From positions 41,433-66,828 of the forward strand of contig DLQN01000046.1 of the NCBI GenBank assembly GCA_002477595.1: a stretch of DNA of 25,396 nt, in the 5' to 3' direction. Of the stretch, positions 7,848 through 16,150 are shown one piece after another. How positions within the stretch are numbered: position 1 is the stretch's first letter; each line of letters opens with the position of its first letter. The notes under the pieces were generated by a model. The model did no database searches. It was not told the origin of the DNA and saw nothing but the letters and a program-made list of their open reading frames with translations. The position numbers and the translations under genes were made by a program. This DNA comes from Roseivirga sp. UBA7431. GTDB lineage: Bacteria > Bacteroidota > Bacteroidia > Cytophagales > Cyclobacteriaceae.

Positions 7848-8672
7848 ATGAAAGCAATATTTAACTCTCGAATTATCAACTCTTCTGATTCTATCATCCA
7901 AACTGACAACCGAGCATTTTGTTATGGAGACGGTCTCTTTGAAACAATTGTTACAGGAGATCGAAGAATTAACTTGATTGAAAAACATTTAGGTCGATTG
8001 CAGAGAGGTTGCCAGGTAATGGGTATTGAATTTCCACCCAACTTAGCGCACATTTCAATTGAAAAAGAAATCAATGAATTACGAGAAGTAAATCAAATAG
8101 AAGGCGATACAAGAACCAAGCTATTGCTATGGAGAAACTCTGGAGGTCTGTATACGCCTTCAGCGTCTGAAGCGAGTTATTATTTAGAAGTCAAACCTTC
8201 AGAATCGCAGATATTCCAAGATTTACAGAGAGCGGGTTTTTCTGAAGATTTCAATACGCAATACTCGCCAATCTCGTTCGCGAAAACCACTAACGCTTTA
8301 ACCTACGTTTTAGCAGGACGAGAAAAACAATCTAGAGGACTAGATGATATAATATTAACAGATAGCCAGGGTAACCTTTCCGAAACACACATTTCGAATC
8401 TCTTTTGGATTAAAAACAAAGAGGTCTTTACGCCTAAAATTGCCTCTGGATGTGTCGAAGGGATCATGAGAAATACGATCATCTCATTATTAGCTGAATT
8501 TGAAACCCAGGTTACGGAAGTAATGGAAAAGAAAGAAGTCTTGGCAGAAGCAGACTCCGTTTTTGCTACCAATGCCTCTGGGATTAAGTACTTTCGGCAA
8601 ATAGACGATTGGTCTTATGAAGACCCCGAGAACTTCTTAAAAGATATAATTACACGGCTACAGCACCCTTGA
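7848..8672 (+). CDS. Class IV aminotransferase, aminodeoxychorismate lyase-like
   Basis: Product of 274 aa, a fold-type IV PLP enzyme. YGDGLFETI (26-34) is the family entry motif. K146 in [13 protein letters not shown] is the expected Schiff-base lysine, and E179 with SN (183-184) in [11 protein letters not shown] are PLP-binding. GCVEGIMRN (201-209) matches the substrate-loop region. The length and the class fit 4-amino-4-deoxychorismate lyase (PabC), which makes p-aminobenzoate for folate, and its convergent neighbour is folate-dependent thyA. Branched-chain or D-amino-acid aminotransferase activity cannot be excluded, because specificity in this family is hard to read by eye. The last 23 bases overlap the 3' end of thyA on the other strand. 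Confidence 0.8.
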   Translation: MKAIFNSRIINSSDSIIQTDNRAFCYGDGLFETIVTGDRRINLIEKHLGRLQRGCQVMGIEFPPNLAHISIEKEINELREVNQIEGDTRTKLLLWRNSGGLYTPSASEASYYLEVKPSESQIFQDLQRAGFSEDFNTQYSPISFAKTTNALTYVLAGREKQSRGLDDIILTDSQGNLSETHISNLFWIKNKEVFTPKIASGCVEGIMRNTIISLLAEFETQVTEVMEKKEVLAEADSVFATNASGIKYFRQIDDWSYEDPENFLKDIITRLQHP

Positions 8673-9444
8673 TATGCGGATGCGGATCGTATCCCACTAA
8701 CTCAAAATCCTCGAACTTGAAGTCAAAGATATCCTTTACATCTGGATTCAGCTTCATAGTAGGTAGAGGCCTTAAATCACGTGTCAATTGTAGATTCGCC
8801 TGCTCGAAGTGATTGGAATATAAATGTGCATCACCGAAAGTGTGGACAAACTCTCCTGGTGCTAAACCACAAACTTGTGCTACCATCAAGACAAGTAGTG
8901 CATAAGATGCGATATTAAAAGGAACTCCTAAAAACACGTCTGCACTTCGCTGATATAACTGGCAACTCAGTTTTCCATTTGCCACATAAAATTGAAAGAA
9001 AGTATGACATGGCGGAAGCGCCATATTATCTACATCTGCCACATTCCATGCACTAACGATCAGCCTACGGCTATTTGGATTATTCTTTATCTGATCAATA
9101 AGTTTCTCGATTTGATCAATCGTCCCACCTTTCCCATCGGGCCAATTACGCCATTGATAACCATAAACAGGGCCTAAATTTCCTTCATCATCTGCCCAAT
9201 CATCCCAAATTCTTACGCCATTATCTTTCAAGTACTTGATATTTGTATCTCCTTGCAGAAACCAAAGCAACTCGTGAATGATGGATTTTAAGTGCAGCTT
9301 TTTCGTTGTAATTACCGGAAATCCGTCTGAAAGGTCAAATCTCATTTGATGACCAAAGACACTTTTTGTTCCAGTACCTGTTCTATCGCCTTTTTCTACT
9401 CCATTTTCGAGAATATGCTTCATTAAGTCGTGGTACTGCTTCAT
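8650..9444 (-). CDS. thyA: Thymidylate synthase
   Basis: Product of 264 aa, the same length as the E. coli enzyme. It methylates dUMP to dTMP using methylenetetrahydrofolate. Signature elements are RTGTGT (21-26), the nucleophile C146 in [12 protein letters not shown], the arginine pair in [11 protein letters not shown] (124-134), [18 protein letters not shown], and the C-terminal [11 protein letters not shown] that closes the active site. No dihydrofolate reductase gene, often downstream of thyA, is present. The gene overlaps the PabC-like gene tail-to-tail by 23 bp and has only 29 bp between its start and the divergent exporter gene. Confidence 0.97.
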   Translation of the reverse strand: MKQYHDLMKHILENGVEKGDRTGTGTKSVFGHQMRFDLSDGFPVITTKKLHLKSIIHELLWFLQGDTNIKYLKDNGVRIWDDWADDEGNLGPVYGYQWRNWPDGKGGTIDQIEKLIDQIKNNPNSRRLIVSAWNVADVDNMALPPCHTFFQFYVANGKLSCQLYQRSADVFLGVPFNIASYALLVLMVAQVCGLAPGEFVHTFGDAHLYSNHFEQANLQLTRDLRPLPTMKLNPDVKDIFDFKFEDFELVGYDPHPHIKGAVAV

Positions 9445-9473
9445 AATGACTATGATTTTTTAGATTTGAACGA

Positions 9474-11807
9474 ATGAACAAATTAAATCAAAATGTCACG
9501 AATGGGAAGCGTACTTCGGAAGTTTTTCGCATACCAAAGTGGATAGAAAACTTTGCAAGCCTCAATAAGAAAAAAGCATTGATCCGTTTGTTCATTCTAC
9601 TTGCGATCACTCTGTTCTTTGGTGCTCAAATACCTAAGCTTAAATTCAACTACGATTTTGACAGCTTCTTCCCGAGAGGAGATGATGACCTAACCTATTA
9701 CGAGTCCTTGAACGATGAATTTGGGGAGTTCAATGATTTCCTTTTCGTAGTACTAAAGCATAAGAAGCCTACCGATACTGTTGCGCTAAAAGTAGCGCAC
9801 AAAACAATCGAAGACCTAAAATTATGGCCTGATATATCAGGTATCCAAAGTCCATTTGAGACCAAAAAATTTCAGGTCACTCCTTTTGGTATTAATTCGA
9901 TAAGACTCATCTCACCACAGAAAGTGGTTTCTCAAGAACTTATCTTATCAAATGGTTTAGACGGTAAGTTCTTCGGAAGAGATGGTGAGTCAATGATGTT
10001 CATCATTAGACATCAAGCGTTTGAGAAAGACATCGACTCCGAAGCCTTTATGTCGAAACTAAGGCAATACCTAGGATCTAGGCATCAAAGTGAATACCTC
10101 ATTTCAGGAAAGATTCAAATGCAGCATGACTTCACCAAGAAATTGGAGAAGGAGCTAACGATGCTGCTTTTACTAGCCCTTGTCTTCGTAATCATAGTCC
10201 TGTCCTTACTATTCAAAACCCTTAAGGGAGTAATCCTTCCGCTTGCCGCTTTGGTTTTAAGCATCGTTTGGACAATGGGGTTCTTAGCGCTTACAGGAAA
10301 ATCTATTGACGTCTTAGTAGTAATCATACCTCCTATTCTACTCATCGTGGCGCTGTCGGATGTAATACATTTTGTTCATAAATACGATGACTTTATTGAG
10401 CACAAATTATCCAAAGAGAAGGCATTAAAATCTACCATTCTCTTTATTGGCAAAGCAACCTTCCTGACGTCTATTACAACCTCAATTGGCTTCATTAGCC
10501 TCTATGTAATACCCATTCCTCCAATCAGGGATTTCGGTATGTATACAGCAGCAGGGGTACTGTTCGCCTTTTTAATCACTTTCCTCCTACTGCCCGCTAT
10601 TCTGTATTACTTCCCAAAACCTCTAGAAAAGAAAACCAGTCGTCAATTTTTTGGGAAAACATTCCTTGATAGATTGTTTATTTCTGTGTTGAGGAACAAA
10701 CGCAGCGTTGTTTGGGCAATTTCTCTTGTATCTGTGATTTTAATTTTTGGAATGACTGAATTGCGGCTCAATACATCCTTAATCGTTGGGTTTCAAAAAG
10801 ACGAACCAGAACTAAAAGAGGTCGTCTATTTTGATAATAATTATGACGGCTATAAGCCATTCGAAATTGGCATTAAGCTCAGCAAGGATAGAACCCTCTT
10901 TGATTCTCAAGTATTGGAGGCGATCGAACGTATTGAAGATTTTGTTGCGAAAACATATGATGTAAGACAAATCGAATCTCCTTTAAGCCTGATCCGAACG
11001 CTTAACTCTAGTTTGAATGGTGCATCACAGCGCTTCTACAACCTTCCTCTAGAGAACGATTTCAACAGGGTGAAAAGGTTATACAATTCTCCAAAGCTAG
11101 AAGAAGCAAGACTGGCTTTTCAAAATAACACAGGAGAAACAATCAGGGTTATTGGCAGATCAAAGGATATAGGGAGTGCTAAAGCAAGGGTATTAAATGA
11201 CACGCTTAAGACCTTTTTGGTTACACAAATAGATCCTGATGTATTGACCGCTAGGTTAACAGGAACATCATATTTAATTGACAAAACTGACAACTATATA
11301 TCGCGATCACTTGTGAAGGGCTTAGGAGTAGCGGTGATAAGCGTATCACTTTTCCTCTTTATGCTTTTTAGAAATTGGAGGATAGTTCTTTACTCTTTAG
11401 TCCCTAACCTCCTGCCCATTCTTATCTTATTCGGTTTGATGGGATATTTCCAAATAGACTTGAATATATCAACTGCGATAATTTTCACCGTAGCCTTTGG
11501 GGTAGCCGTGGATGATAGCATCCATCTTTTAGCACGCTACTATCTAGAAAGGGAGCGATTTAAATCAACAGTCTGGGCGCTTAAAAACAGCATAGCCAGC
11601 ACTGGTAAGAGTATCCTCATAACGAGTCTTGTCTTATGTGCTGGCTTTGCTTTATTTCTTAGCTCTGGCCTATCTTCCCCTTTCTACTTGGGGTTATTTA
11701 TCGTAATCACTGCTGTGATTGCGCTAATTCTGGATTTAACACTACTCCCAATAATTATATTAGGAATAGAAAGGCGCTCTAAAGGGCATCAAGATCGGCA
11801 ACCTTAG
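9474..11807 (+). CDS. RND superfamily exporter of the MMPL/SSD type
   Basis: Product of 777 aa. Two repeated halves each consist of one transmembrane helix, a large extracytoplasmic domain and a block of about five helices. The first helix is about residues 36-53, the first helix block 228-380, the second half starts near 408, and the second block spans about 635-765. Charged residues inside helices, ALSDVIHFVHKYDD (about 293-306) and AFGVAVDDSIHLLARYY in the second half, are the proton-relay-type motifs of this family. Such proteins export lipids, hopanoids or other hydrophobic molecules; the substrate here is unknown. There is no adaptor or TolC partner in the same orientation. TAGATTTG at 9461-9468 would put transcription almost at the ATG. 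The 3' end overlaps the DUF5723 gene by 29 bp on the opposite strand. Confidence 0.88.
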   Translation: MNKLNQNVTNGKRTSEVFRIPKWIENFASLNKKKALIRLFILLAITLFFGAQIPKLKFNYDFDSFFPRGDDDLTYYESLNDEFGEFNDFLFVVLKHKKPTDTVALKVAHKTIEDLKLWPDISGIQSPFETKKFQVTPFGINSIRLISPQKVVSQELILSNGLDGKFFGRDGESMMFIIRHQAFEKDIDSEAFMSKLRQYLGSRHQSEYLISGKIQMQHDFTKKLEKELTMLLLLALVFVIIVLSLLFKTLKGVILPLAALVLSIVWTMGFLALTGKSIDVLVVIIPPILLIVALSDVIHFVHKYDDFIEHKLSKEKALKSTILFIGKATFLTSITTSIGFISLYVIPIPPIRDFGMYTAAGVLFAFLITFLLLPAILYYFPKPLEKKTSRQFFGKTFLDRLFISVLRNKRSVVWAISLVSVILIFGMTELRLNTSLIVGFQKDEPELKEVVYFDNNYDGYKPFEIGIKLSKDRTLFDSQVLEAIERIEDFVAKTYDVRQIESPLSLIRTLNSSLNGASQRFYNLPLENDFNRVKRLYNSPKLEEARLAFQNNTGETIRVIGRSKDIGSAKARVLNDTLKTFLVTQIDPDVLTARLTGTSYLIDKTDNYISRSLVKGLGVAVISVSLFLFMLFRNWRIVLYSLVPNLLPILILFGLMGYFQIDLNISTAIIFTVAFGVAVDDSIHLLARYYLERERFKSTVWALKNSIASTGKSILITSLVLCAGFALFLSSGLSSPFYLGLFIVITAVIALILDLTLLPIIILGIERRSKGHQDRQP

Positions 11808-13146
11808 GCTTCTTGCTCCACTTCTTATAACCGAACATCAGGTTCAAGCCAAATCTAAAATCTGCTTTGGAATATTGTTCTGGCTTGTTTAAAACTAGAA
11901 CGTTATCTAAGGCCATATAAAGCTGAACTGGGCCAATGTTAGTTCCTAAGTTAGCTCCAATATTAGTTTCGTTATTTGATCTCCTAAAAGTCCCTAAAAC
12001 ACCAATAACGAATTTATCGAAACGGTGATTGAAAGCCAAAGCATAGTTCGCAGGAAGATTATCTAAAGCACTAGACTGAAAATAAGTCAATGAAAACCTA
12101 TCACGTTCTGTCAAGTAAGCCGAAGCAGTTAAGTAAACTCTTGTAGGCAGATTAGTCGTGAAGGCTTCTCTTGTTTCGTTAGAGTTAAATTTACCCCCTA
12201 AACTATCTTGAAATGCATCTCCTGCTTCTTGCAAACCGTCTAAGTTAAGTCCTGAGAAAGTCGCTACGGTATCAGCCGTGTTGTAGTTTCTTACTTGTTC
12301 TTTCCAGTTAATTGAGCCGATATCGTTTACCGAAGCTTCTATTTCAAGCCATTTCAGCGGCTTGAATTTTGCCCCCAAATCAAATGCTAGCGTTTGATTT
12401 TCATTACCCATCATATAGGTAGTGAGCGCATCGTCAGCATAATCATCCGAATTAAATAGCAGATCTAAGCCGGCTGTATTGGCCGTACCATTCTGAACGG
12501 CAATTTGCCAAGCGAAATCATCAGAAGCCGTGGTCAAAGAGGCGGTAGCTCCATCGGCAAAAGATCCATGGAAAATACCAGTCACCAATTTTGCACGGGC
12601 TCCTACAGTTAACCTCTCGTCCAAAAAGGTGTTAGCATAGCCTATACCAACTTCTTGATAAGCTTCCATTCTCATTTGAGTACCCGCAAAATCAATGGTA
12701 CTCCCAATGGAGTTTCCATTTCCGTTGGCTAAAAATTCCATAAGACCTTTTCCATAAGAAAAGTCTACAGTAGCTCTAGCGTTTGCAAATAAAGAGAACG
12801 CTCCGTACTTAGTTCTTAACCCTAAATGGAAAATATTAGATGTAATATCAAGGTTTAAGAAATTCTGAGCTTGAGCGACAGAATTAAGCAAATCGAAGTC
12901 AACCGTTAGTCCTGCTTGACCATTTGGCCTAGAGAACAATTCTTGAAGTTTTACATCTCCTTGTATTAGTACTCCTGCATTCAGAGCCGGCATACTAATG
13001 GTCAAAGAATTATCCGGTATGAATGCAGGTTGTAAACCTTGCGTTTGTGGAACAATATCTCTCAACTGGTAGAAAGACATATAGCCTTGGGCATTTATGC
13101 TTGAAAACCCAAAAACTAATAGCGCGATTGTTAGTAGCTTCTTCAT
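11779..13146 (-). CDS. DUF5723 family outer-membrane protein
   Basis: Product of 455 aa with a clear signal peptide (cleavage likely after INA, residues 17-19). Alternating aromatic/hydrophobic strands and a mature start QGYMSFYQLRDIVPQTQGLQ match DUF5723 proteins of Bacteroidota. The rest reads as an outer-membrane beta-barrel: repeated strand-turn units such as VRVYLTASAYLTERDRFSLT-like segments near 335-355 and a glycine-rich GANLGTNIGPVQLYMALDN. Function is unknown. It lies 1 bp downstream of the putative lipoprotein gene, so the two are almost certainly co-translated and may form one envelope complex. It overlaps the RND exporter gene by 29 bp at the 3' end. Confidence 0.75.
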   Translation of the reverse strand: MKKLLTIALLVFGFSSINAQGYMSFYQLRDIVPQTQGLQPAFIPDNSLTISMPALNAGVLIQGDVKLQELFSRPNGQAGLTVDFDLLNSVAQAQNFLNLDITSNIFHLGLRTKYGAFSLFANARATVDFSYGKGLMEFLANGNGNSIGSTIDFAGTQMRMEAYQEVGIGYANTFLDERLTVGARAKLVTGIFHGSFADGATASLTTASDDFAWQIAVQNGTANTAGLDLLFNSDDYADDALTTYMMGNENQTLAFDLGAKFKPLKWLEIEASVNDIGSINWKEQVRNYNTADTVATFSGLNLDGLQEAGDAFQDSLGGKFNSNETREAFTTNLPTRVYLTASAYLTERDRFSLTYFQSSALDNLPANYALAFNHRFDKFVIGVLGTFRRSNNETNIGANLGTNIGPVQLYMALDNVLVLNKPEQYSKADFRFGLNLMFGYKKWSKKPKVADLDAL

Positions 13147-13147
13147 C

Positions 13148-14767
13148 TTAATTACCGTTTAAATTTACTCTCGCATCTGCTTGAACTGCTAATTGGAATC
13201 TCAACTCGTAGTCATTGAATAATTTCACCGAGGCTCCTGACTGAGCATCTGTCGTTGAAAGCGTAGCGACAACATTTATAGTGGTCGCATTTTCAATGAT
13301 TCTAATTCCTTCTTCTGGAATTAATATATCAACTGTTGACATAGCGACTTCATTTGTTCTGCCATCCAGACCTACAGAAGCTGCCGTAAATGCAGGACGA
13401 TCATCAACGGTGTAAATAACATTCCCTGAGCCATCTCTGAATTGAAGCTCCACTCGACCACCTAGAGGCAATTCATTTTCAGCTATCACCCTAAATAAAA
13501 GTCTGGTCGCGTCACTTAAATCCGCCCCACTAGTAAAGTTTACAACTTCCTCGGCTGTCAACCCATTTATGTTCAATTCTAGAGGGACTTCAATCTCAAC
13601 AGAAGCGTCCAAGATATTTGAGATATCTATAAAGTTGTAGGCTGCAGGTACATTAGTAGGGTTTGACTCTGCCCCAACATTCACTAAAAATCTTGTGGGC
13701 TTGGATGAAAGCAAGTCAGCAATATTAGAATTACCAGCATTAATCTCAATCTCCGTTCTTACAAAATCACCCTGTTGCGTAATAGTAGGTGCATTCACAA
13801 CTTGTAAATTATCTACCACCGCTCCTTGTAGCGGTATGTTCGTTCCTGATCCACTCACAGCAGTGATTTGCTGGAAGTCTATGCCCAACGGAAACCCAAA
13901 GCTGTTATCAAAAATAAACCGTATTGTAGGGTCTGCAAAAGTGATATTTCCCCCATCAAATGTGCTAAAGAAGTCTAAGCTAATATCTTGTTCCCCTACA
14001 TTCAATGCCTGATTTCCTACGTTGCCGTAGATGGTCTGGAAAGTCGTGTTATTGATACCAAGATTGAAAGAAACTCTTTGATCAGCTGTAATACTATTTG
14101 TAGGCCCAACACTGATGGTATATTCTATTCTAACGAGAAACTTACTAGATGAAGGGTTTCCTTGATCATCAAGGTGAAACAAGCCCTTACCATTGACAAG
14201 AGATGCTGACTGAGAAAACGCTGCACCGCCTGAAGGTAAGCTACCGTTCATTACGATTTGCCCTGCTGCATCTTCTAATGAAATGAATGAGGCAGTAAAA
14301 TCAACATCTGCTCCAATATCAGAGCTTGCTGTAAAGTCAAAACTACCTGCGCTAAACAATATACTGTCGTAAGCCTCGTCACCAGTTTGAGATAAGTCAA
14401 AAGAATATAGCTCTGAAACCGAAATGGTAGTGGCTATTGGAGGATTTGATAAGTTAGTTCCCGATGCCAGACTAGAGCCGAAGTTCTGATCTAAAACAGT
14501 CAAAAAACCTGATGCACTCTGGGACTGTAAGGTCTCTGTGAAAGTGAGGGTAACTACATCTTCAGCGTTAGGAGCAATCACTGCCCCCCCTTCATTCAAT
14601 TCTTCGAAGAGTTCGGCTACAGTGTACGTTATTGATCCAACGGGTATGGCCAAAGACGGATCGAAGATAATATCTCCAAATTCAGTGCTTTCAAAGTACT
14701 TTAAGTCACATGAAGGTACTGCCGTAATAGTCGCACAGACTAAGCAAGCAAGTAGAAATCGTTTCAT
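13148..14767 (-). CDS. Putative lipoprotein, beta-rich, unknown function
   Basis: Product of 539 aa that I do not recognise as a named family. The N-terminus has a short hydrophobic signal and a lipobox-like AVPSC with Cys20, so a lipid-anchored envelope protein is likely. The residues after the cysteine (DLKYFES) lack the acidic cluster of Bacteroidota surface-export signals, suggesting it faces the periplasm. The mature part is Asn/Ser/Thr-rich with many short alternating strands, consistent with several beta-sandwich domains, and has few cysteines. It sits between a PspC-domain gene (38 bp upstream) and the DUF5723 gene (1 bp downstream). A role with the DUF5723 barrel is inferred only from this spacing. 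Confidence 0.6.
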   Translation of the reverse strand: MKRFLLACLVCATITAVPSCDLKYFESTEFGDIIFDPSLAIPVGSITYTVAELFEELNEGGAVIAPNAEDVVTLTFTETLQSQSASGFLTVLDQNFGSSLASGTNLSNPPIATTISVSELYSFDLSQTGDEAYDSILFSAGSFDFTASSDIGADVDFTASFISLEDAAGQIVMNGSLPSGGAAFSQSASLVNGKGLFHLDDQGNPSSSKFLVRIEYTISVGPTNSITADQRVSFNLGINNTTFQTIYGNVGNQALNVGEQDISLDFFSTFDGGNITFADPTIRFIFDNSFGFPLGIDFQQITAVSGSGTNIPLQGAVVDNLQVVNAPTITQQGDFVRTEIEINAGNSNIADLLSSKPTRFLVNVGAESNPTNVPAAYNFIDISNILDASVEIEVPLELNINGLTAEEVVNFTSGADLSDATRLLFRVIAENELPLGGRVELQFRDGSGNVIYTVDDRPAFTAASVGLDGRTNEVAMSTVDILIPEEGIRIIENATTINVVATLSTTDAQSGASVKLFNDYELRFQLAVQADARVNLNGN

Positions 14768-14805
14768 TTAGTTTAGTTCTAATTATAGATTTGGTTGAAA
14801 AGTAG

Positions 14806-15006
14806 TTATTCATCTGACGGCATAATCACCCATAGGATTACATAAACTATGAACCCAGGAAAACCAGCACTGAAAATTGAAATTAACACATAAATTAGTC
14901 TTACTAAAGTGACATCCCAGCCTATCCAATCGGCTAAGCCGCCACAGACTCCTGCCACGACTTTATCCGCACTTGATCTAGTAAGTTTCCTGTTATTGCC
15001 AGCCAT
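14806..15006 (-). CDS. PspC domain protein
   Basis: Product of 66 aa from the ATG at 15004-15006. The frame stays open to a TTG at 15021, but MAGNNRKLTRSSADKVVAGV is the natural family start. The PspC signature is complete: RKLTRSSADKVVAGVCGGLADWIGWDVTLVRLIYV followed (in the residues after it) by one long or re-entrant hydrophobic segment ending VILWVIMPSDE. PspC proteins are small inner-membrane proteins linked to the phage-shock envelope-stress response. No PspA or PspB gene is near. It lies 24 bp after the nuclease-like gene and 38 bp before the lipoprotein gene. Confidence 0.88.
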   Translation of the reverse strand: MAGNNRKLTRSSADKVVAGVCGGLADWIGWDVTLVRLIYVLISIFSAGFPGFIVYVILWVIMPSDE

Positions 15007-15030
15007 AAAAAACCCATTCAAAGCATCAAA

Positions 15031-16035
15031 CTAGTCACTTAACTCATAAATACCTACTAGAGGGAAATGGTCAGAATAATAAATATTACCCATCGTCTTG
15101 AAGGCCCTGAGCTTGAATTGCTTAGAAAAAAACTGATTGTCAATTCTTAAAAATGGTATCTTATGATTGAAGGTAATCCCCAATCCTCTACCCTCTTCTT
15201 CGAACGCATTTGAGAACCGTTTTCTGAATTCAAAGTAATTATAACTAAAAGGAACATCGTTAAAGTCCCCAGCGATAATTACTGGATATGTAGTACGCTC
15301 GACATGACGAATCAAAGTATTGATTTGCATAGTGCGAGAGGTGCTTGCAGTAAGAAACCTAGACTTTACATCATCATATTCGTTCTGAATACCCTCTCTA
15401 TCCTGAATTTTATTAGGATCAATACCCATTGACTCCAAGTGCACTGCATAAACTCTAATCGTATCCTCATCTATTAATAGATCGGCAAACCGAATATTAT
15501 TAAATGAGCTTTCGTCTAAAAGCAATCCTTCATTCAAGACTGGATACCTTGAAAATATTGCGACATTAGACCTTTGGGCGTCTATCGAAATATTGTATTT
15601 ATTATTTCCTGCTATTCTTTCAGCAATATTCCTTCTTGGATAAAACTCTTGAAAGCACAATATATCCGCGTCCACCTCCGCTATCCAATCAATCACATCA
15701 TTGTATTCATTAGCCTTGGCGTCTACAAACCATTTGACATTATAATTTAGCACCTTAATTCCATCTTGTGTCAAATCGTTATTGCCATTAATGCTAACCG
15801 CAACATTAACAAATGGCCAACCACAAACAAGAAGTAATAGGGCAATCCAACCCAGTTTAGACTTAAAGACCAAACTGAGGATTAATAAGACTAGGTTAAG
15901 CAATAAGATGAATGGAATACCGAATGAAATCACTCCAGAATACTGAAAAATCAACGGAGATATTAACACGCTAGCGTATACTATAAGCGAAATGAATATC
16001 CAGATCAAGACTGGTAGTTTTACTAAAGACTTCAT
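15031..16035 (-). CDS. Membrane-anchored endonuclease/exonuclease/phosphatase family protein
   Basis: Product of 334 aa from the ATG at 16033-16035; a TTG four codons upstream is possible but unneeded. Two or three N-terminal membrane segments (about 8-28, 36-57, 62-80) precede a complete EEP catalytic domain: N98 in LNYNVKWF, E130 in CFQEF, H199 in AVHLES, D257 and N259 in IIAGDFND, D299 in RIDNQFF, and D322-H323 in SDHFPL. All catalytic and metal positions of the fold are present, so it should be an active phosphodiesterase or phosphatase. The domain faces an unknown side of the inner membrane. Substrate could be nucleic acid, phospholipid or inositol phosphate. It is the first gene of the minus-strand run continuing into pspC, the lipoprotein and DUF5723 genes. 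Confidence 0.88.
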   Translation of the reverse strand: MKSLVKLPVLIWIFISLIVYASVLISPLIFQYSGVISFGIPFILLLNLVLLILSLVFKSKLGWIALLLLVCGWPFVNVAVSINGNNDLTQDGIKVLNYNVKWFVDAKANEYNDVIDWIAEVDADILCFQEFYPRRNIAERIAGNNKYNISIDAQRSNVAIFSRYPVLNEGLLLDESSFNNIRFADLLIDEDTIRVYAVHLESMGIDPNKIQDREGIQNEYDDVKSRFLTASTSRTMQINTLIRHVERTTYPVIIAGDFNDVPFSYNYFEFRKRFSNAFEEEGRGLGITFNHKIPFLRIDNQFFSKQFKLRAFKTMGNIYYSDHFPLVGIYELSD

Positions 16036-16092
16036 TAAGTGTGTCAAAACACTAGTGTAACAATTTTAATGCAATAATCTTGTCTTATGCAA

Positions 16093-16130
16093 CACAAAAA
16101 AAGAGTGACTTAGTACTAAGTCACTCTTCT
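16093..16130 (-). terminator. Strong rho-independent terminator of the ABC permease gene
   Basis: Bases 16101-16128 form a perfect 28-bp palindrome (14 bp arms, AAGAGTGACTTAGT and its complement). Read on the minus strand it is followed by a run of seven T. It lies about 20 bp behind the stop of the ABC permease gene. On the plus strand there is no proper T run. Confidence 0.8.
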
Positions 16131-16150
16131 TCAATTAGATAATATATTTT

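Noticed and set aside
15007..15021. TTG-initiated extension of the PspC protein
   Set aside because: Adds five non-conserved residues; the ATG at 15004-15006 matches normal PspC starts.
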